A stretch of 14,602 bases of DNA from JAVBSC01 sp031547305 (GCA_031547305.1 JAVBSC010000015.1:1-14602); one strand, 5' to 3'; shown: positions 7,101 to 14,388, numbered from the stretch's first letter. Translations and numbers: made by a program. The notes: generated from the sequence alone by a model not told the origin.

Positions 7101-7361
7101 GCGGTGCGCCTGCGCCTGCGGCCCATTCTCATGACCTCCCTGGCCTTCATTCTGGGCGTTCTGCCCCTGGCCATCAGCCGGGGCGCGGGTTCCGGCAGCC
7201 AGAACGCCATCGGCACCGGAGTCATGGGCGGCATGATCACCGCCACAGTGCTGGGCATTTTCTTCATCCCCCTGTTCTTCGTGGTGGTCTGCACCCTGTT
7301 CCGAGTGCAGGTGAAGCACCACTCCGCTGAAGCCGAACAATCCGCCCAGCATGCGGAATAA
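4176..7361 (+). CDS. RND multidrug efflux pump, inner-membrane transporter (AcrB/MexB, HAE1 type)
   Basis: This proton-driven pump captures hydrophobic or amphiphilic compounds from the periplasm and inner leaflet and pushes them into the outer-membrane channel; it works as a trimer. It has 1061 residues against about 1030-1050 for the family. It starts with the classic FFIDRPIFAWVIAI helix, has two large periplasmic loops and twelve predicted membrane helices, and ends in a short charged tail. The proton-relay residues are present: the Asp pair D417/D418 in GLLVDDAIVVVEN (AcrB D407/D408) and K950 in GLSAKNAILIVEF (AcrB K940), all shifted by ten. It is therefore HAE1-type rather than a metal-efflux CusA type. 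AAGGA at 4165-4169 precedes the ATG. The stop codon overlaps the ribosome binding site of the channel gene. Confidence 0.97.
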   Translation: MAHFFIDRPIFAWVIAILIMMAGALSITTLPIAQYPNIAPPEIAITAFYPGASAKTVEDSVTQVIEQQMKGLDHLNYMYSNSDSMGNATVNLSFQPGTDPDIAQVQVQNKLQLATPLLPQAVQRQGMAVKKSAKNYLLVVAFVSEDGSLSRGDIADYVASNVMDPISRVDGVGEVTLFGAQYAMRIWCNLDMFQKYQLTPSDVSNAINNQNAQIAAGQLGGPPSVSGQTINITVNAQSRLETVKQFENILVKVNQDGSTVLLKDVARVELGPENYNSDSRYSYFGKNGQAILGKPAAGLALRLASGANALSTVDGVKAALAKMSPFFPKSVIVAYPYDTSPFVRISIKEVFKTLIEAIVLVFLVMYIFLQNFRATLIPTIAVPVVLLGTFGVLAASGFSINTLTMFGMVLAIGLLVDDAIVVVENVERLMREEHLSPRDATRKSMTQITGALVGIAMVLSAVFIPMAFFGGSTGVIYRQFSITIVSAMALSVLVALILTPALCATILKEHDPSGHKGSYGVFGWFNRMMDKGTRGYQNSVAGILNRRALFLLFYVGIVGGMAYLFLRLPSSFLPEEDQGIMYAQIQLPAGATFERTNEVISKVEDHFMKDEKDAVSGIMCVSGFSFSGNGQNNGMCFIKLRDWEERSSDNLRVPALAGRAMRKFSQINTASVLAFGPPAVIELGSASGFDFELTDQANMGHAALMQARNTLLREARQNPNLVRVRHNGLEDTPQYQLDIDMAKAGALGLSVGEINTAVSTYWGSSYVNDFMDRGRIKKVYMQADAPFRMQAEDFSKIFLRNAEGKMVPFSAIAPGTGHWVYGSPRLERYNGVSSVEILGEAAPGQSSGQAMTIMEDLAKKLPSGFGFSWTALSQQERLAGAQGPALYAISLLVVFLCLAALYESWAIPFSVMLVVPIGVLGCLGGAFLRGLQNDVYFQVGLLVIIGLSAKNAILIVEFAKELEEKGVELVAATLEAVRLRLRPILMTSLAFILGVLPLAISRGAGSGSQNAIGTGVMGGMITATVLGIFFIPLFFVVVCTLFRVQVKHHSAEAEQSAQHAE

Positions 7362-7371
7362 GGACTGCCCT

Positions 7372-8775
7372 ATGCGTACCGCCTACCTCATTCTGAAAGC
7401 AGCAATCATTATGGCCTGCCTGCCTATGGCCGGGGCCTGCACCATGATCCCGGAATACAACCGCCCGGCCGCCCCCGTGGACCAGAACTGGCCAGGCGCG
7501 CAAACCGGCGCTGCCGCTCCGGACAATCAACCCTGGAAAAGCTTTTTCACGGACCCGACCATGCAGTCCCTTATAGAGACAGCCCTGGCCAATAACCGCG
7601 ACTTGCGCGTGTCCCTGCTGAACATCGAAAAAGCGCGCGGCATGTACCAGATCCGGCGGGCGGATCTTCTGCCCACCGTCAACGTTTCCGGCGCCAACCA
7701 GAACCAGCGCCTGCCGGACGATCTTTCGCCCCTGGGCTCCTCCACCATCCAGCGCCAAAGCGCCCTGACCGTGGGCTTCACCGCCTTTGAGCTGGATCTT
7801 TTCGGCCGCGTCCGCAGCCTCAAAGAAGCGGCCCTGGAAGATTACCTGGCCACGGAAGAGGCGGCCCGCGCCGCCCAGGTCAGCCTGGTCTCGGCCGTGG
7901 CCTCCGCATACCTGACCCTGGCTGCGGACCAGGACCAGCTCCGCTTGGCCGAAGATACCATGAAAACCCGCGCGGACACCTACAATCTGGTGGATGCCAT
8001 GTTCAAAAATCACCTGTCGTCCCAACTGGAAGTCAGCCAGGCCAAATCCTCTCTGGAGGAATCCAGGCAGTCTGTTCTGCGCTACAAAACCAGTGTGGAG
8101 CAGGACAAAAACGCCCTGGTTCTGCTTCTGGGCGCGCCCCTGCCCGGCGATACGGCCCTGGCGGACAGCCTGGACAAGGTGGAATCCCTGAAGGATGTGC
8201 CCGAAGGCCTGCCCTCCCAGCTTCTTGAACGCCGACCGGACATCCTTTCCGCCGAGCACCGGCTCAAGTCCGCCAACGCGGACATCGGCGCGGCCAGGGC
8301 CAACTTTTTTCCCACCATCGGCCTGACCGGCAACGTGGGCGTGGCCAGCGCGGATCTGGACAATCTCTTTACCGGCGGACAGGGCGCCTGGCTTTTCGCT
8401 CCATCCGTTACCCTGCCCATCTTTGACACCGGCCGGAACATCGCCCGCCTGGACGTTTCCGAGGCGGAGCGCGACATTGCCGTGGCCCAGTACGAAAAAT
8501 CCATCCAGACCGCTTTCCGCGAGGTGGCCGACACCCTGGCCCAGCGCGCCACGGTGGACGACATGCTGGATTCCCAGACCTCCCTGGTGGAATCCAACTC
8601 CCTCAGCCTCACTCTCTCCGAAACCCGCTACAAAGCCGGCGTGGACAGCTTTATGAACGTGCTGGATTCCCAGCGCACTCTGTTCCTGGCCCAACAGGGT
8701 CTTATCTCCACCCGCCTCCTGCGCGAATACAACACCCTGACCCTCTACAAAACCCTGGGCGGCGGCTGGCAGTAG
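7372..8775 (+). CDS. Outer-membrane efflux channel, NodT/OprM/TolC family
   Basis: This is the exit duct of the tripartite pump: a trimeric outer-membrane barrel with a long periplasmic alpha-helical tunnel. I chose the ATG at 7372 over the one at 7351 because AGGA at 7361-7364 sits 7 bases before it, giving 467 residues. The N-terminus has a hydrophobic signal leading to Cys23 in GACTMIPEYNRP, which lines up with the GCSLIPDYQRP region of OprM. The lipobox itself (AGAC) lacks the usual Leu at -3, so lipidation is likely but not certain. Two repeated OEP domains follow. Landmarks include the LLERRPDILSAEHRL segment, typical of the NodT group, and the final FMNVLDSQRTLFLAQQGL. Only 10 bases separate it from the pump gene, so the two are translated from one mRNA. 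Confidence 0.95.
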   Translation: MRTAYLILKAAIIMACLPMAGACTMIPEYNRPAAPVDQNWPGAQTGAAAPDNQPWKSFFTDPTMQSLIETALANNRDLRVSLLNIEKARGMYQIRRADLLPTVNVSGANQNQRLPDDLSPLGSSTIQRQSALTVGFTAFELDLFGRVRSLKEAALEDYLATEEAARAAQVSLVSAVASAYLTLAADQDQLRLAEDTMKTRADTYNLVDAMFKNHLSSQLEVSQAKSSLEESRQSVLRYKTSVEQDKNALVLLLGAPLPGDTALADSLDKVESLKDVPEGLPSQLLERRPDILSAEHRLKSANADIGAARANFFPTIGLTGNVGVASADLDNLFTGGQGAWLFAPSVTLPIFDTGRNIARLDVSEAERDIAVAQYEKSIQTAFREVADTLAQRATVDDMLDSQTSLVESNSLSLTLSETRYKAGVDSFMNVLDSQRTLFLAQQGLISTRLLREYNTLTLYKTLGGGWQ

Positions 8776-8788
8776 AATGAAGATAAAA

Positions 8789-8809
8789 CGGGGAGGAGCC
8801 GCCTCCCCG
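8789..8809 (+). terminator. GC-rich hairpin after the efflux channel gene
   Basis: CGGGGAGG (8789-8796) and CCTCCCCG (8802-8809) pair perfectly around a 5-base loop, 13 bases after the stop codon. No T-run follows, so on its own it is more likely an mRNA 3' stabiliser or pause site ahead of the strong terminator at 8879-8913. Confidence 0.45.
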
Positions 8810-8878
8810 CGCCACTCCGAAGTTTGAATTTTACGCCTCAGACAAGCGCTTTGCCAACGGCACGCGCTCTCAGTCAGG

Positions 8879-8913
8879 AAAAAACCGGCCCCCAAGGCCG
8901 GTTTTTTGTTTTT
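8879..8913 (+). terminator. Intrinsic terminator of the efflux locus
   Basis: AAAAAACCGGCC and GGCCGGTTTTTT pair around CCCAA, followed by GTTTTT. A GC core with a long T tract is the classic Rho-independent form. The A-tract on the left arm makes it usable from the opposite strand too. Confidence 0.9.
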
Positions 8914-9089
8914 GACTACGGCTAATCAAGACAAAATTGATGTACAGTATACTACTATTTTTTCTCAACAATATAAAAAATAATATTACCGGCCCCTGAG
9001 CGGGTATAAAAAAATATCCCGATAAATTTGTTCAGACTTAAAGGAGTTGATTCGGATAGAGCACTTCAAGCTCGAAAAAATTACCGCAA
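8914..9089 (+). other. Gene-free AT-rich leader upstream of the binding-protein gene
   Basis: This lies between two intrinsic terminators and holds no convincing gene. It contains AGTATACTAC (8946-8955), also found before the TetR gene at 1967-1976. It also has a good ribosome-binding-like AAAGGAG (9040-9046) with no ATG, GTG or well-spaced TTG after it. I could not identify a convincing sigma-70 promoter, although one must exist between 8914 and 9089 if the second terminator works as a leader attenuator. Confidence 0.4.
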
Positions 9090-9126
9090 ACAAAAAAGCG
9101 TGCCTGGCGCAGACGCGCTTTTTTGT
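9090..9126 (+). terminator. Intrinsic terminator or attenuator in the leader of the binding-protein gene
   Basis: The 13-bp arms 9090-9102 and 9114-9126 pair with a single G-T wobble, and three further base pairs after one mismatch close a 3-base loop. Six T's lie in the right arm. The structure ends 38 bases before the ATG of the solute-binding protein. The efflux locus already has its own terminator at 8879-8913, so this one more likely ends a short leader RNA or regulates the downstream gene. Confidence 0.7.
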
Positions 9127-9164
9127 CCGTCAGTACTTATTGATTAAAGCACTCGGAGGAGTCC

Positions 9165-10427
9165 ATGTCTAAGGCCTTTTCTCTTGTCCTGGCGTTGTTT
9201 ATGATTTTTGGCGGCACAGCCAGGGCCATTGCCGCTGAAAAGCCCATTGAGCTGAATTTCCTGAATTTTTCCAGCAATGAGGATTACACCCAGTCCAATC
9301 TCTCCAAGGTCATTGCGAACTTTGAGAAGGAAAACCCAGACATCAAGATCAAAAGCGCGTCTATTGGAGTCGGCGAGATACGCAGCCAACTGGTCATGAT
9401 GATGATGGGCGGCAATCCGCCTGACGTGGCCCAACTGCACATAGGGGACGCGGTGACCGTGTACACCATGGGCGCTCTCTACTCCGCCGAGGAATTGTAC
9501 GACAAAGCGTTCATCGACAATCTGAACCCCAAATTTTACGATGAAAGCCTTTACGAGGGAAAGCACGCCGCGGTCGTCTGGTCCCCCAACACTCTGGCGT
9601 TCATGTATAACAAAAAGCTTCTGAAACGGCTGGGTTATGACGCTCCGCCGAAAACCCTGGATGAAGTTGACGCCATGATGAAAAAAGGCAAAGCCCGGAT
9701 TCCGGAACTCATCGGCATCCAGCTTGACACCACCATACGCGCGGTGGGTTTCTCCCATATGTGGAATTTCATGAACCTTTTTGAATACGAGCCCATCAAG
9801 GGCAAGACGGTCAAGTTCAACAGCCCGAACATGATCAAGTATGCCGAATGGCTTCGCCGGACGGTCAAGGAAGGCTACACCCTGCCCGGCAAGCGCTTTG
9901 GCGAATTCCGGCCCATGGCTGCCCAGGGGCGCGTGCTCTTCTGCATTGAAGGCACCTCGCACCGTAGCCAGCTTCAGGCCAAGGACAAAAATATCACGGA
10001 TCAGGAATATTACGACACCTGGGGAGTCATCCCCTTCCCAACCGGACCCTCAGGCAAGCACGTGGCCTCGCCGGACGACCATTCTCTGGTTGTTCTGCGC
10101 AGCACCAAGCACAAAAAAGCGGCGGCGAAATTCGTGGAATACCTGGTCGCCAATCAGGAAGCGCTCAGGCAGTACCAGTCCGTGTGCGGTTTTTTGCCAA
10201 CGACCAAGGATTATGAAACGGTCACCCCCGGATCCTTTGATGATCCCACCAGGAATAGCATTATGGAATACGCGGCGCCATACATCGTCAATCCGCCTTA
10301 CGGCCCAAACTATGTTAAGGCGGCCACCCTGGCCATGACAGCGGTGCAGGAGATCATCACTTCCGACAGACCGGTCAAGGACATCCTGGACAGCTGCCAG
10401 GCCAAGCTTGAGGGAATTTTGCAGTAA
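9165..10427 (+). CDS. ABC transporter extracellular solute-binding protein, family 1 (sugar type)
   Basis: This 420-residue periplasmic protein captures a ligand, most likely an oligosaccharide or glycoside, and delivers it to an ABC permease. It has a Sec signal peptide (hydrophobic residues 4-17, probable cleavage near ARAIA-AE, residues 19-25) and no lipobox. The mature protein reads as an SBP_bac_1/MalE-type fold: VIANFEKENPDIKIK near the start, then GGNPPDVAQLHIGD, then SPNTLAFMYNKKLLKRLGYD, the hallmark segment of this family. GGAGGA at 9155-9160 supports the ATG. It is an orphan: no permease or ATPase gene flanks it within this window. The next gene is a GH116 glycosidase, which points to a glycoside ligand. 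The exact substrate cannot be read from sequence. Confidence 0.9.
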   Translation: MSKAFSLVLALFMIFGGTARAIAAEKPIELNFLNFSSNEDYTQSNLSKVIANFEKENPDIKIKSASIGVGEIRSQLVMMMMGGNPPDVAQLHIGDAVTVYTMGALYSAEELYDKAFIDNLNPKFYDESLYEGKHAAVVWSPNTLAFMYNKKLLKRLGYDAPPKTLDEVDAMMKKGKARIPELIGIQLDTTIRAVGFSHMWNFMNLFEYEPIKGKTVKFNSPNMIKYAEWLRRTVKEGYTLPGKRFGEFRPMAAQGRVLFCIEGTSHRSQLQAKDKNITDQEYYDTWGVIPFPTGPSGKHVASPDDHSLVVLRSTKHKKAAAKFVEYLVANQEALRQYQSVCGFLPTTKDYETVTPGSFDDPTRNSIMEYAAPYIVNPPYGPNYVKAATLAMTAVQEIITSDRPVKDILDSCQAKLEGILQ

Positions 10428-10448
10428 AACCGCATAGAGGCTTCACGT

Positions 10449-10481
10449 CCGGCGTGGGAGCCGCGGCTGCTCCCACGCCGG
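10449..10481 (+). promoter_or_regulatory. Perfect 13-bp hairpin between binding-protein and glycosidase genes
   Basis: CCGGCGTGGGAGC (10449-10461) and GCTCCCACGCCGG (10469-10481) pair exactly around a 7-base loop, beginning 22 bases after the binding-protein stop. No T-run follows, so transcription probably continues into the glycosidase gene. Hairpins here commonly protect the upstream mRNA from 3' decay, giving much more binding protein than enzyme. It could also act as a weak terminator. Confidence 0.6.
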
Positions 10482-10531
10482 CGCGCGGCTACCGAACCCG
10501 GAATAAAATCCACCCGATGCCGGAGGAATAT

Positions 10532-13087
10532 ATGAGCGCGGACGGACAAAAATCATCACTTTCCGCCAGAATGTCTCTGGCGGCCAAAAGCCTTGTTCAA
10601 GCCTCGTCGCCCAGAACACGGGCGATAACACCACGCGTCTTCAGCCACGATGACGGTCCGGAAAACGGGATGTTTTTTGGCGGCATAGGCACGCCATGCG
10701 TGGGGCGGGATCTGGACGGACGCTTCGCCCGCTGGCACCTTGAGCCCGGCGCGCATGTGCGCTTCCCGGTGGAAGAGGCCGGATTAATGCTGGCCTGGCG
10801 GGATTCCTCCGGGGATGGGCATTTTCCTCTGGATGCCCGCGCTCTCGGTCTTGCCGGGCATCCGGAGCCGGACGGCGGTTATGCTGCCGCCTCGGCAAAG
10901 GCCGGGGTGGAAAGCCCCCTGTCCTCCGCCATTGATTTTGCTCCCGTTCCAGGCCTTACGCGCCATGTGAGCGTTTTATTCCCGTTTATGTACGAAGAGT
11001 ATTCCGCGCCTGGCCTTCCCTTCACTCTGGTTCTGGAAATTTTTTCGCCTCTGGCGCCGGGCGACGAGACGGCGGCCTCCTTGCCGGTGACCTTTTTTGA
11101 CGCGCATATCAAGGCTAAGCCGGGAGCAACGGATTTGCGCGTCGGAGTTTGCTTCACTTGGCCGAATTTTCTTGGCTGGCGAGGCGGATGGGTAAGCGCC
11201 TGCGATCGCGGCGGCTTGCCCTGGCCCGGCCAGTACAGCGCCGGCAATACCTGCCTGCCGGATGATTTTCCTGGATCCGGGCTTGGCTGGAGCGGCACGG
11301 CGGCACTACAGACGCGTCACTCTTCCCGCCCGGTGCGCGCGCCGCTGGAGGGACAATGCCTGATCTTCGCGGCGCAAAAAGCCGCGCCCGGCCGCGCCGG
11401 GGCCGTGACGGCCGAATTTTCGTCCGAAGCCTGCTTTAAAGCCGGGCAGAACCGCATAGGCCGGCCAGCCCATGAGCAGGAGCACACCCTGGCCTGGGCG
11501 CGAACCGCCTTTGCGCGGGATCTGGCCTTGCCGCGGAGCGGCCTTTCCTGGACGGCGCACTGGGACGAAGCGTTGGGCTCGGCCGTGGCCTCCACAGTTT
11601 CGCTGGGCGACGGCGAATCCGCCGATTTAAGCTTCGGGCTGGTCATGGACTGCCCGCTGACCGGGTTCGGCAAGGGCAGAATGTGGGAATCCGCCTACAC
11701 GGCGCGCTTCGGGGCATCCGGCCGCAATGCGGCTAAAATCAGCGCGCACGCCCTGCAAAATCACGATTCCTGGCTGGAGACCCTACATGCCTGGCAAATC
11801 AACCACATGGAACGCCTTGCGCCGCGTCTGGGCGCCGCTGTGGCTGCGGCCATGCTGAACGAACTTTTCTTCCTGAACGGTGGCGGCAGCGCCTGGGTGA
11901 GCAAGGCCAGGCCGGACTCCGATATTCCTTCCCCCGTCCTGGGAAACGGAGCGCATTTTGGAATCCCCGAAGGCATGGACATAGGCTACCACTATTATAA
12001 CACGCTAGATTTGCTGGTATACGCCTTCGCCTCCGTTACCGCGCACTGGCCTGGACTGGCCGGATCGGTCTTTGCGGATTTCCTTAAAACCGTGGATATG
12101 GAGACGCCGCAAAACCGCATGATCTACCGAGAAGGAGAAATGCGGCGCCTGCTGGCGGCCGGCAAGCTGCCGCACGATCTGGGCGCCGCGCCGGAAGACC
12201 CCTGGCATGATCTTAACGGTTACCAGATGCGCGATGACAGCAACGCCTGGCTGGATCACAACCCTACCTTCATTATCAGCTATTTTCTGCACTGCCGCCT
12301 TACCGGAGTAAAGCCAGGCCCCGGAGAATGGGCAAACCTCAAACGCGCCTGGTATTTCATGCTTTCCCAGTCAAAGGAAAGCAAAGGGATAAACGGCCTG
12401 CCCCTGCACAAGGCCTTTGGGGATTCCACCTGGGACAATATCGGCCTTAAAGGGGTCTGCGCCCATTCAGGCTCAGCCGTTCTGGCGGCCAACGCCGCCA
12501 TGGCCGCCTTGGCTGGAGAATTCGGCGAAGCGGCGCTGGCCCGCGAGGCGCTGGAATATCTTGACGCGGCCCGCGGGGAATTCGATGCGCGCCTCTGGAC
12601 CGGAGAATATTATCGCGCCTGCGATGCTGGCCGTTATAACGCATGCCTGATGCCGGATTCGCTCGTCTGGCTTATGTACGCGGAACTGGCCGGTCTTCCG
12701 GCAATCCTTCCGCAGGAGCGTGTGCGCGCCCACCTTGGCGCGGCCCACCGGTACGCCTACAAGCGCCACGGCTTTCATGGCCCCTTGCTGATCTGCGAGC
12801 CGGAACGCGCTTCATTCCCGCCCGACGGCGGCGATATAGGACTGCAGGTGAACGAGGTGCTCGTTGGCGCGGCCTGGGCGTTCACAGCGCACGCCTACCA
12901 CGCCGGGCTGCACAAAGAGGCGCTGGAAATGGCCGCCGACATGGCCGGGTATCTGCAGCGCGACTCCACACTGCAATTCCGCTCTCCGGCCGCCTGGGAC
13001 AGGGATGGGCGCTTCCGCGCTCCCTACAATATGCGCCCGCTGGCCATCTGGCTGCTGGCTCTGGCCGCGGGCAACACGGAAAAATGA
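10532..13087 (+). CDS. Family GH116 glycoside hydrolase (GBA2-like beta-glucosidase/beta-xylosidase)
   Basis: This 851-residue enzyme should hydrolyse beta-linked glucosides or related glycosides with retention of configuration. The ATG at 10532 was chosen because GGAGG lies at 10522-10526; a GTG further upstream would read through the preceding hairpin. The N-terminal beta domain opens with GGIGTPCVGRDLDGRF (from residue 50), the GH116 signature. The (alpha/alpha)6 catalytic domain follows. Glu480 in GIPEGMDIGYHYYNTLD aligns with the family nucleophile (E441 in the Thermoanaerobacterium enzyme), and Asp631 in FGDSTWDN aligns with the acid/base Asp (D593 there); the spacing of 151 against 152 agrees. 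The closing GRFRAPYNMRPLAIWLLAL (826-844) is also a family motif. No signal peptide is visible, so it is probably cytoplasmic and acts on imported glycoside. Family members include glucosylceramidases, so the substrate is open. Confidence 0.88.
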   Translation: MSADGQKSSLSARMSLAAKSLVQASSPRTRAITPRVFSHDDGPENGMFFGGIGTPCVGRDLDGRFARWHLEPGAHVRFPVEEAGLMLAWRDSSGDGHFPLDARALGLAGHPEPDGGYAAASAKAGVESPLSSAIDFAPVPGLTRHVSVLFPFMYEEYSAPGLPFTLVLEIFSPLAPGDETAASLPVTFFDAHIKAKPGATDLRVGVCFTWPNFLGWRGGWVSACDRGGLPWPGQYSAGNTCLPDDFPGSGLGWSGTAALQTRHSSRPVRAPLEGQCLIFAAQKAAPGRAGAVTAEFSSEACFKAGQNRIGRPAHEQEHTLAWARTAFARDLALPRSGLSWTAHWDEALGSAVASTVSLGDGESADLSFGLVMDCPLTGFGKGRMWESAYTARFGASGRNAAKISAHALQNHDSWLETLHAWQINHMERLAPRLGAAVAAAMLNELFFLNGGGSAWVSKARPDSDIPSPVLGNGAHFGIPEGMDIGYHYYNTLDLLVYAFASVTAHWPGLAGSVFADFLKTVDMETPQNRMIYREGEMRRLLAAGKLPHDLGAAPEDPWHDLNGYQMRDDSNAWLDHNPTFIISYFLHCRLTGVKPGPGEWANLKRAWYFMLSQSKESKGINGLPLHKAFGDSTWDNIGLKGVCAHSGSAVLAANAAMAALAGEFGEAALAREALEYLDAARGEFDARLWTGEYYRACDAGRYNACLMPDSLVWLMYAELAGLPAILPQERVRAHLGAAHRYAYKRHGFHGPLLICEPERASFPPDGGDIGLQVNEVLVGAAWAFTAHAYHAGLHKEALEMAADMAGYLQRDSTLQFRSPAAWDRDGRFRAPYNMRPLAIWLLALAAGNTEK

Positions 13088-13181
13088 ATATCCGGCGTTT
13101 CAAAAGTCAGTTTCATGGACTTAAACAGTTTCCACATTCTATCCATATAACATGGGGTTTTCGCGGATCGCCGGGAAGCGC

Positions 13182-13209
13182 TTGACAGCTTTTGGCGGAA
13201 ACGGATAAT
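13182..13209 (+). promoter_or_regulatory. Strong sigma-70-type promoter for mtnA
   Basis: A perfect -35 TTGACA (13182-13187) is separated by 16 bases from GATAAT (13204-13209), which matches five of six -10 positions. The expected start site is near 13216, giving a leader of about 110 bases before the mtnA ATG at 13327. Confidence 0.72.
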
Positions 13210-13225
13210 CTTAAGAAAATAACGC

Positions 13226-13267
13226 AACCAGCGGCCGCTACCAGGAGGTTCGCTGGTTTAGTTTTTT
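13226..13267 (+). terminator. Terminator-like hairpin in the mtnA leader (possible attenuator)
   Basis: AACCAGCG (13226-13233) and CGCTGGTT (13251-13258) pair perfectly around a 17-base loop and are followed by TAGTTTTTT (13259-13267). The loop holds a complete Shine-Dalgarno sequence AGGAGG (13243-13248) with no start codon in range. The structure begins about 10 bases after the predicted mtnA start site. It may therefore end most initiated transcripts unless something prevents folding, or it may be the terminator of the glycosidase gene. Confidence 0.55.
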
Positions 13268-13326
13268 AAATGTTTCCGCACCCGCTCTTCAGGAAACCCG
13301 AATTACTTCAGCCCGCAGGGAGTGAT

Positions 13327-14388
13327 ATGCCCGCAATAAATCCCATTGACACCCATATCCGCTTCGACCGCGACAATTCCCGCCTGATCCTTCTGGACCA
13401 GCGCCTGCTGCCCGCGCAGGAACAGGATTTTACCTGCCGTACGCTGGACGAGGCGATTTTCGCCCTCAAACACATGGTGGTGCGCGGCGCTCCGGCCATT
13501 GGCGTCACCGCGGCCTGGGCCTGCTGCCTGGCTCTGGGGGAACTTCTGGGCAAGGGGAATACACAGGATTGGCAAGTTAGTCTGGATTCGGAACTGGAAC
13601 GCCTGGCCCTGGCCCGGCCCACGGCAGTGAACCTGCGCTGGGCCGTGGAGCGCCTGCGCCGGGTCTGGCGCGCGGACGCCCCGGCCGCCCCGGCCGCCCT
13701 GCTGCAGGTCTGGCTGAACGAGGCTGAAGCCATGCAGCGCGAGGACGTGGAAATCAATCGCCGCATAGGAGCCTTTGGGGCTGAACTTATCGCTGACGGC
13801 GACACGATCCTGACGCACTGCAATGCCGGCGCCCTGGCCACTGCCGGATACGGCACGGCCCTGGGCGTGATTTACGCGGCCAGCGAAGCGGGCAAAAATG
13901 TAAAGGTCATTGCCGACGAGACCCGGCCGTTCCTGCAAGGCGCGCGCCTTACGGCCTATGAACTGCACAAGGCCGGCATTCCTGTTAGCGTGGCCTGCGA
14001 CAACGCCTGCGCCCTGCTCATGCAGAAAGGCCTGGTGCAAAAGGTGATCGCCGGAGCGGACCGCATTGCCGCCAACGGAGATTCCGCCAACAAGATCGGC
14101 ACGTTAGGCGTGGCTCTGCTGGCCAAACATTTCAACATCCCCTTTTACATCGCCGCCCCGCTCTCCACCATTGATCCCGCGACCCCGGACGGCGCGGCCA
14201 TTCCCATAGAAGAGCGCCCGGAGCGCGAAGTCACGCATGTGGGGGCGGCGCGAATCGTCCCTTCCGGTGTGCCGGTTTACAATTTTGCCTTTGACGTGAC
14301 CCCGGCGGATTTGATAAACGGCATCGTCACCGAAAAGGGTGTGCTGCGTCCGCCGTACGTCCGATCCATTAAAAAAGCTTTTACTTAA
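13327..14388 (+). CDS. mtnA: S-methyl-5-thioribose-1-phosphate isomerase
   Basis: This enzyme converts 5-methylthioribose-1-phosphate to 5-methylthioribulose-1-phosphate in the methionine salvage pathway, recycling the methylthioadenosine left by polyamine synthesis. The 353-residue length fits the family. Diagnostic segments are MVVRGAPAIGVTAAWA, LTHCNAGALATAGYGTALGV with catalytic Cys165, ADETRPFLQGARLTAYEL, and AGADRIAANGDSANKIGT with catalytic Asp245. The 80-residue spacing between these two equals that of Cys160 and Asp240 in the Bacillus subtilis enzyme. The active-site residues separate it from the related eIF2B subunits. An in-frame ATG at 13270 would add 19 residues that do not look like family sequence, and it lies inside the leader; GGAG at 13319-13322 supports 13327, with a short 4-base gap. 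No other salvage gene is visible nearby. Confidence 0.94.
   Translation: MPAINPIDTHIRFDRDNSRLILLDQRLLPAQEQDFTCRTLDEAIFALKHMVVRGAPAIGVTAAWACCLALGELLGKGNTQDWQVSLDSELERLALARPTAVNLRWAVERLRRVWRADAPAAPAALLQVWLNEAEAMQREDVEINRRIGAFGAELIADGDTILTHCNAGALATAGYGTALGVIYAASEAGKNVKVIADETRPFLQGARLTAYELHKAGIPVSVACDNACALLMQKGLVQKVIAGADRIAANGDSANKIGTLGVALLAKHFNIPFYIAAPLSTIDPATPDGAAIPIEERPEREVTHVGAARIVPSGVPVYNFAFDVTPADLINGIVTEKGVLRPPYVRSIKKAFT

Noticed and set aside
7351..7371. Earlier ATG for the channel gene, overlapping the pump stop
   Set aside because: The ribosome binding site at 7361-7364 fits the ATG at 7372, and the extra seven residues would precede a normal signal peptide.
7264..8895. 543-codon open frame on the minus strand
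   Set aside because: It is a shadow of the outer-membrane channel gene, with low-complexity Gly-rich translation and no domain.
9047..9172. 41-codon TTG-started leader peptide as a real gene
   Set aside because: The TTG is only one base from the ribosome-binding-like sequence, too close for initiation, and the frame runs through a terminator hairpin. It is kept only as an observation.
10454..10531. GTG start extending the glycosidase by 26 codons
   Set aside because: It lies inside the 13-bp hairpin, has no ribosome binding site, and the added sequence is not family-like. GGAGG at 10522-10526 supports the ATG at 10532. The ATG at 10517 lacks a suitably placed site.
13270..13326. Upstream ATG for mtnA
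   Set aside because: The nearest AGGAGG is 21 bases away and buried in a hairpin loop, and the extra 19 residues are not part of the family.
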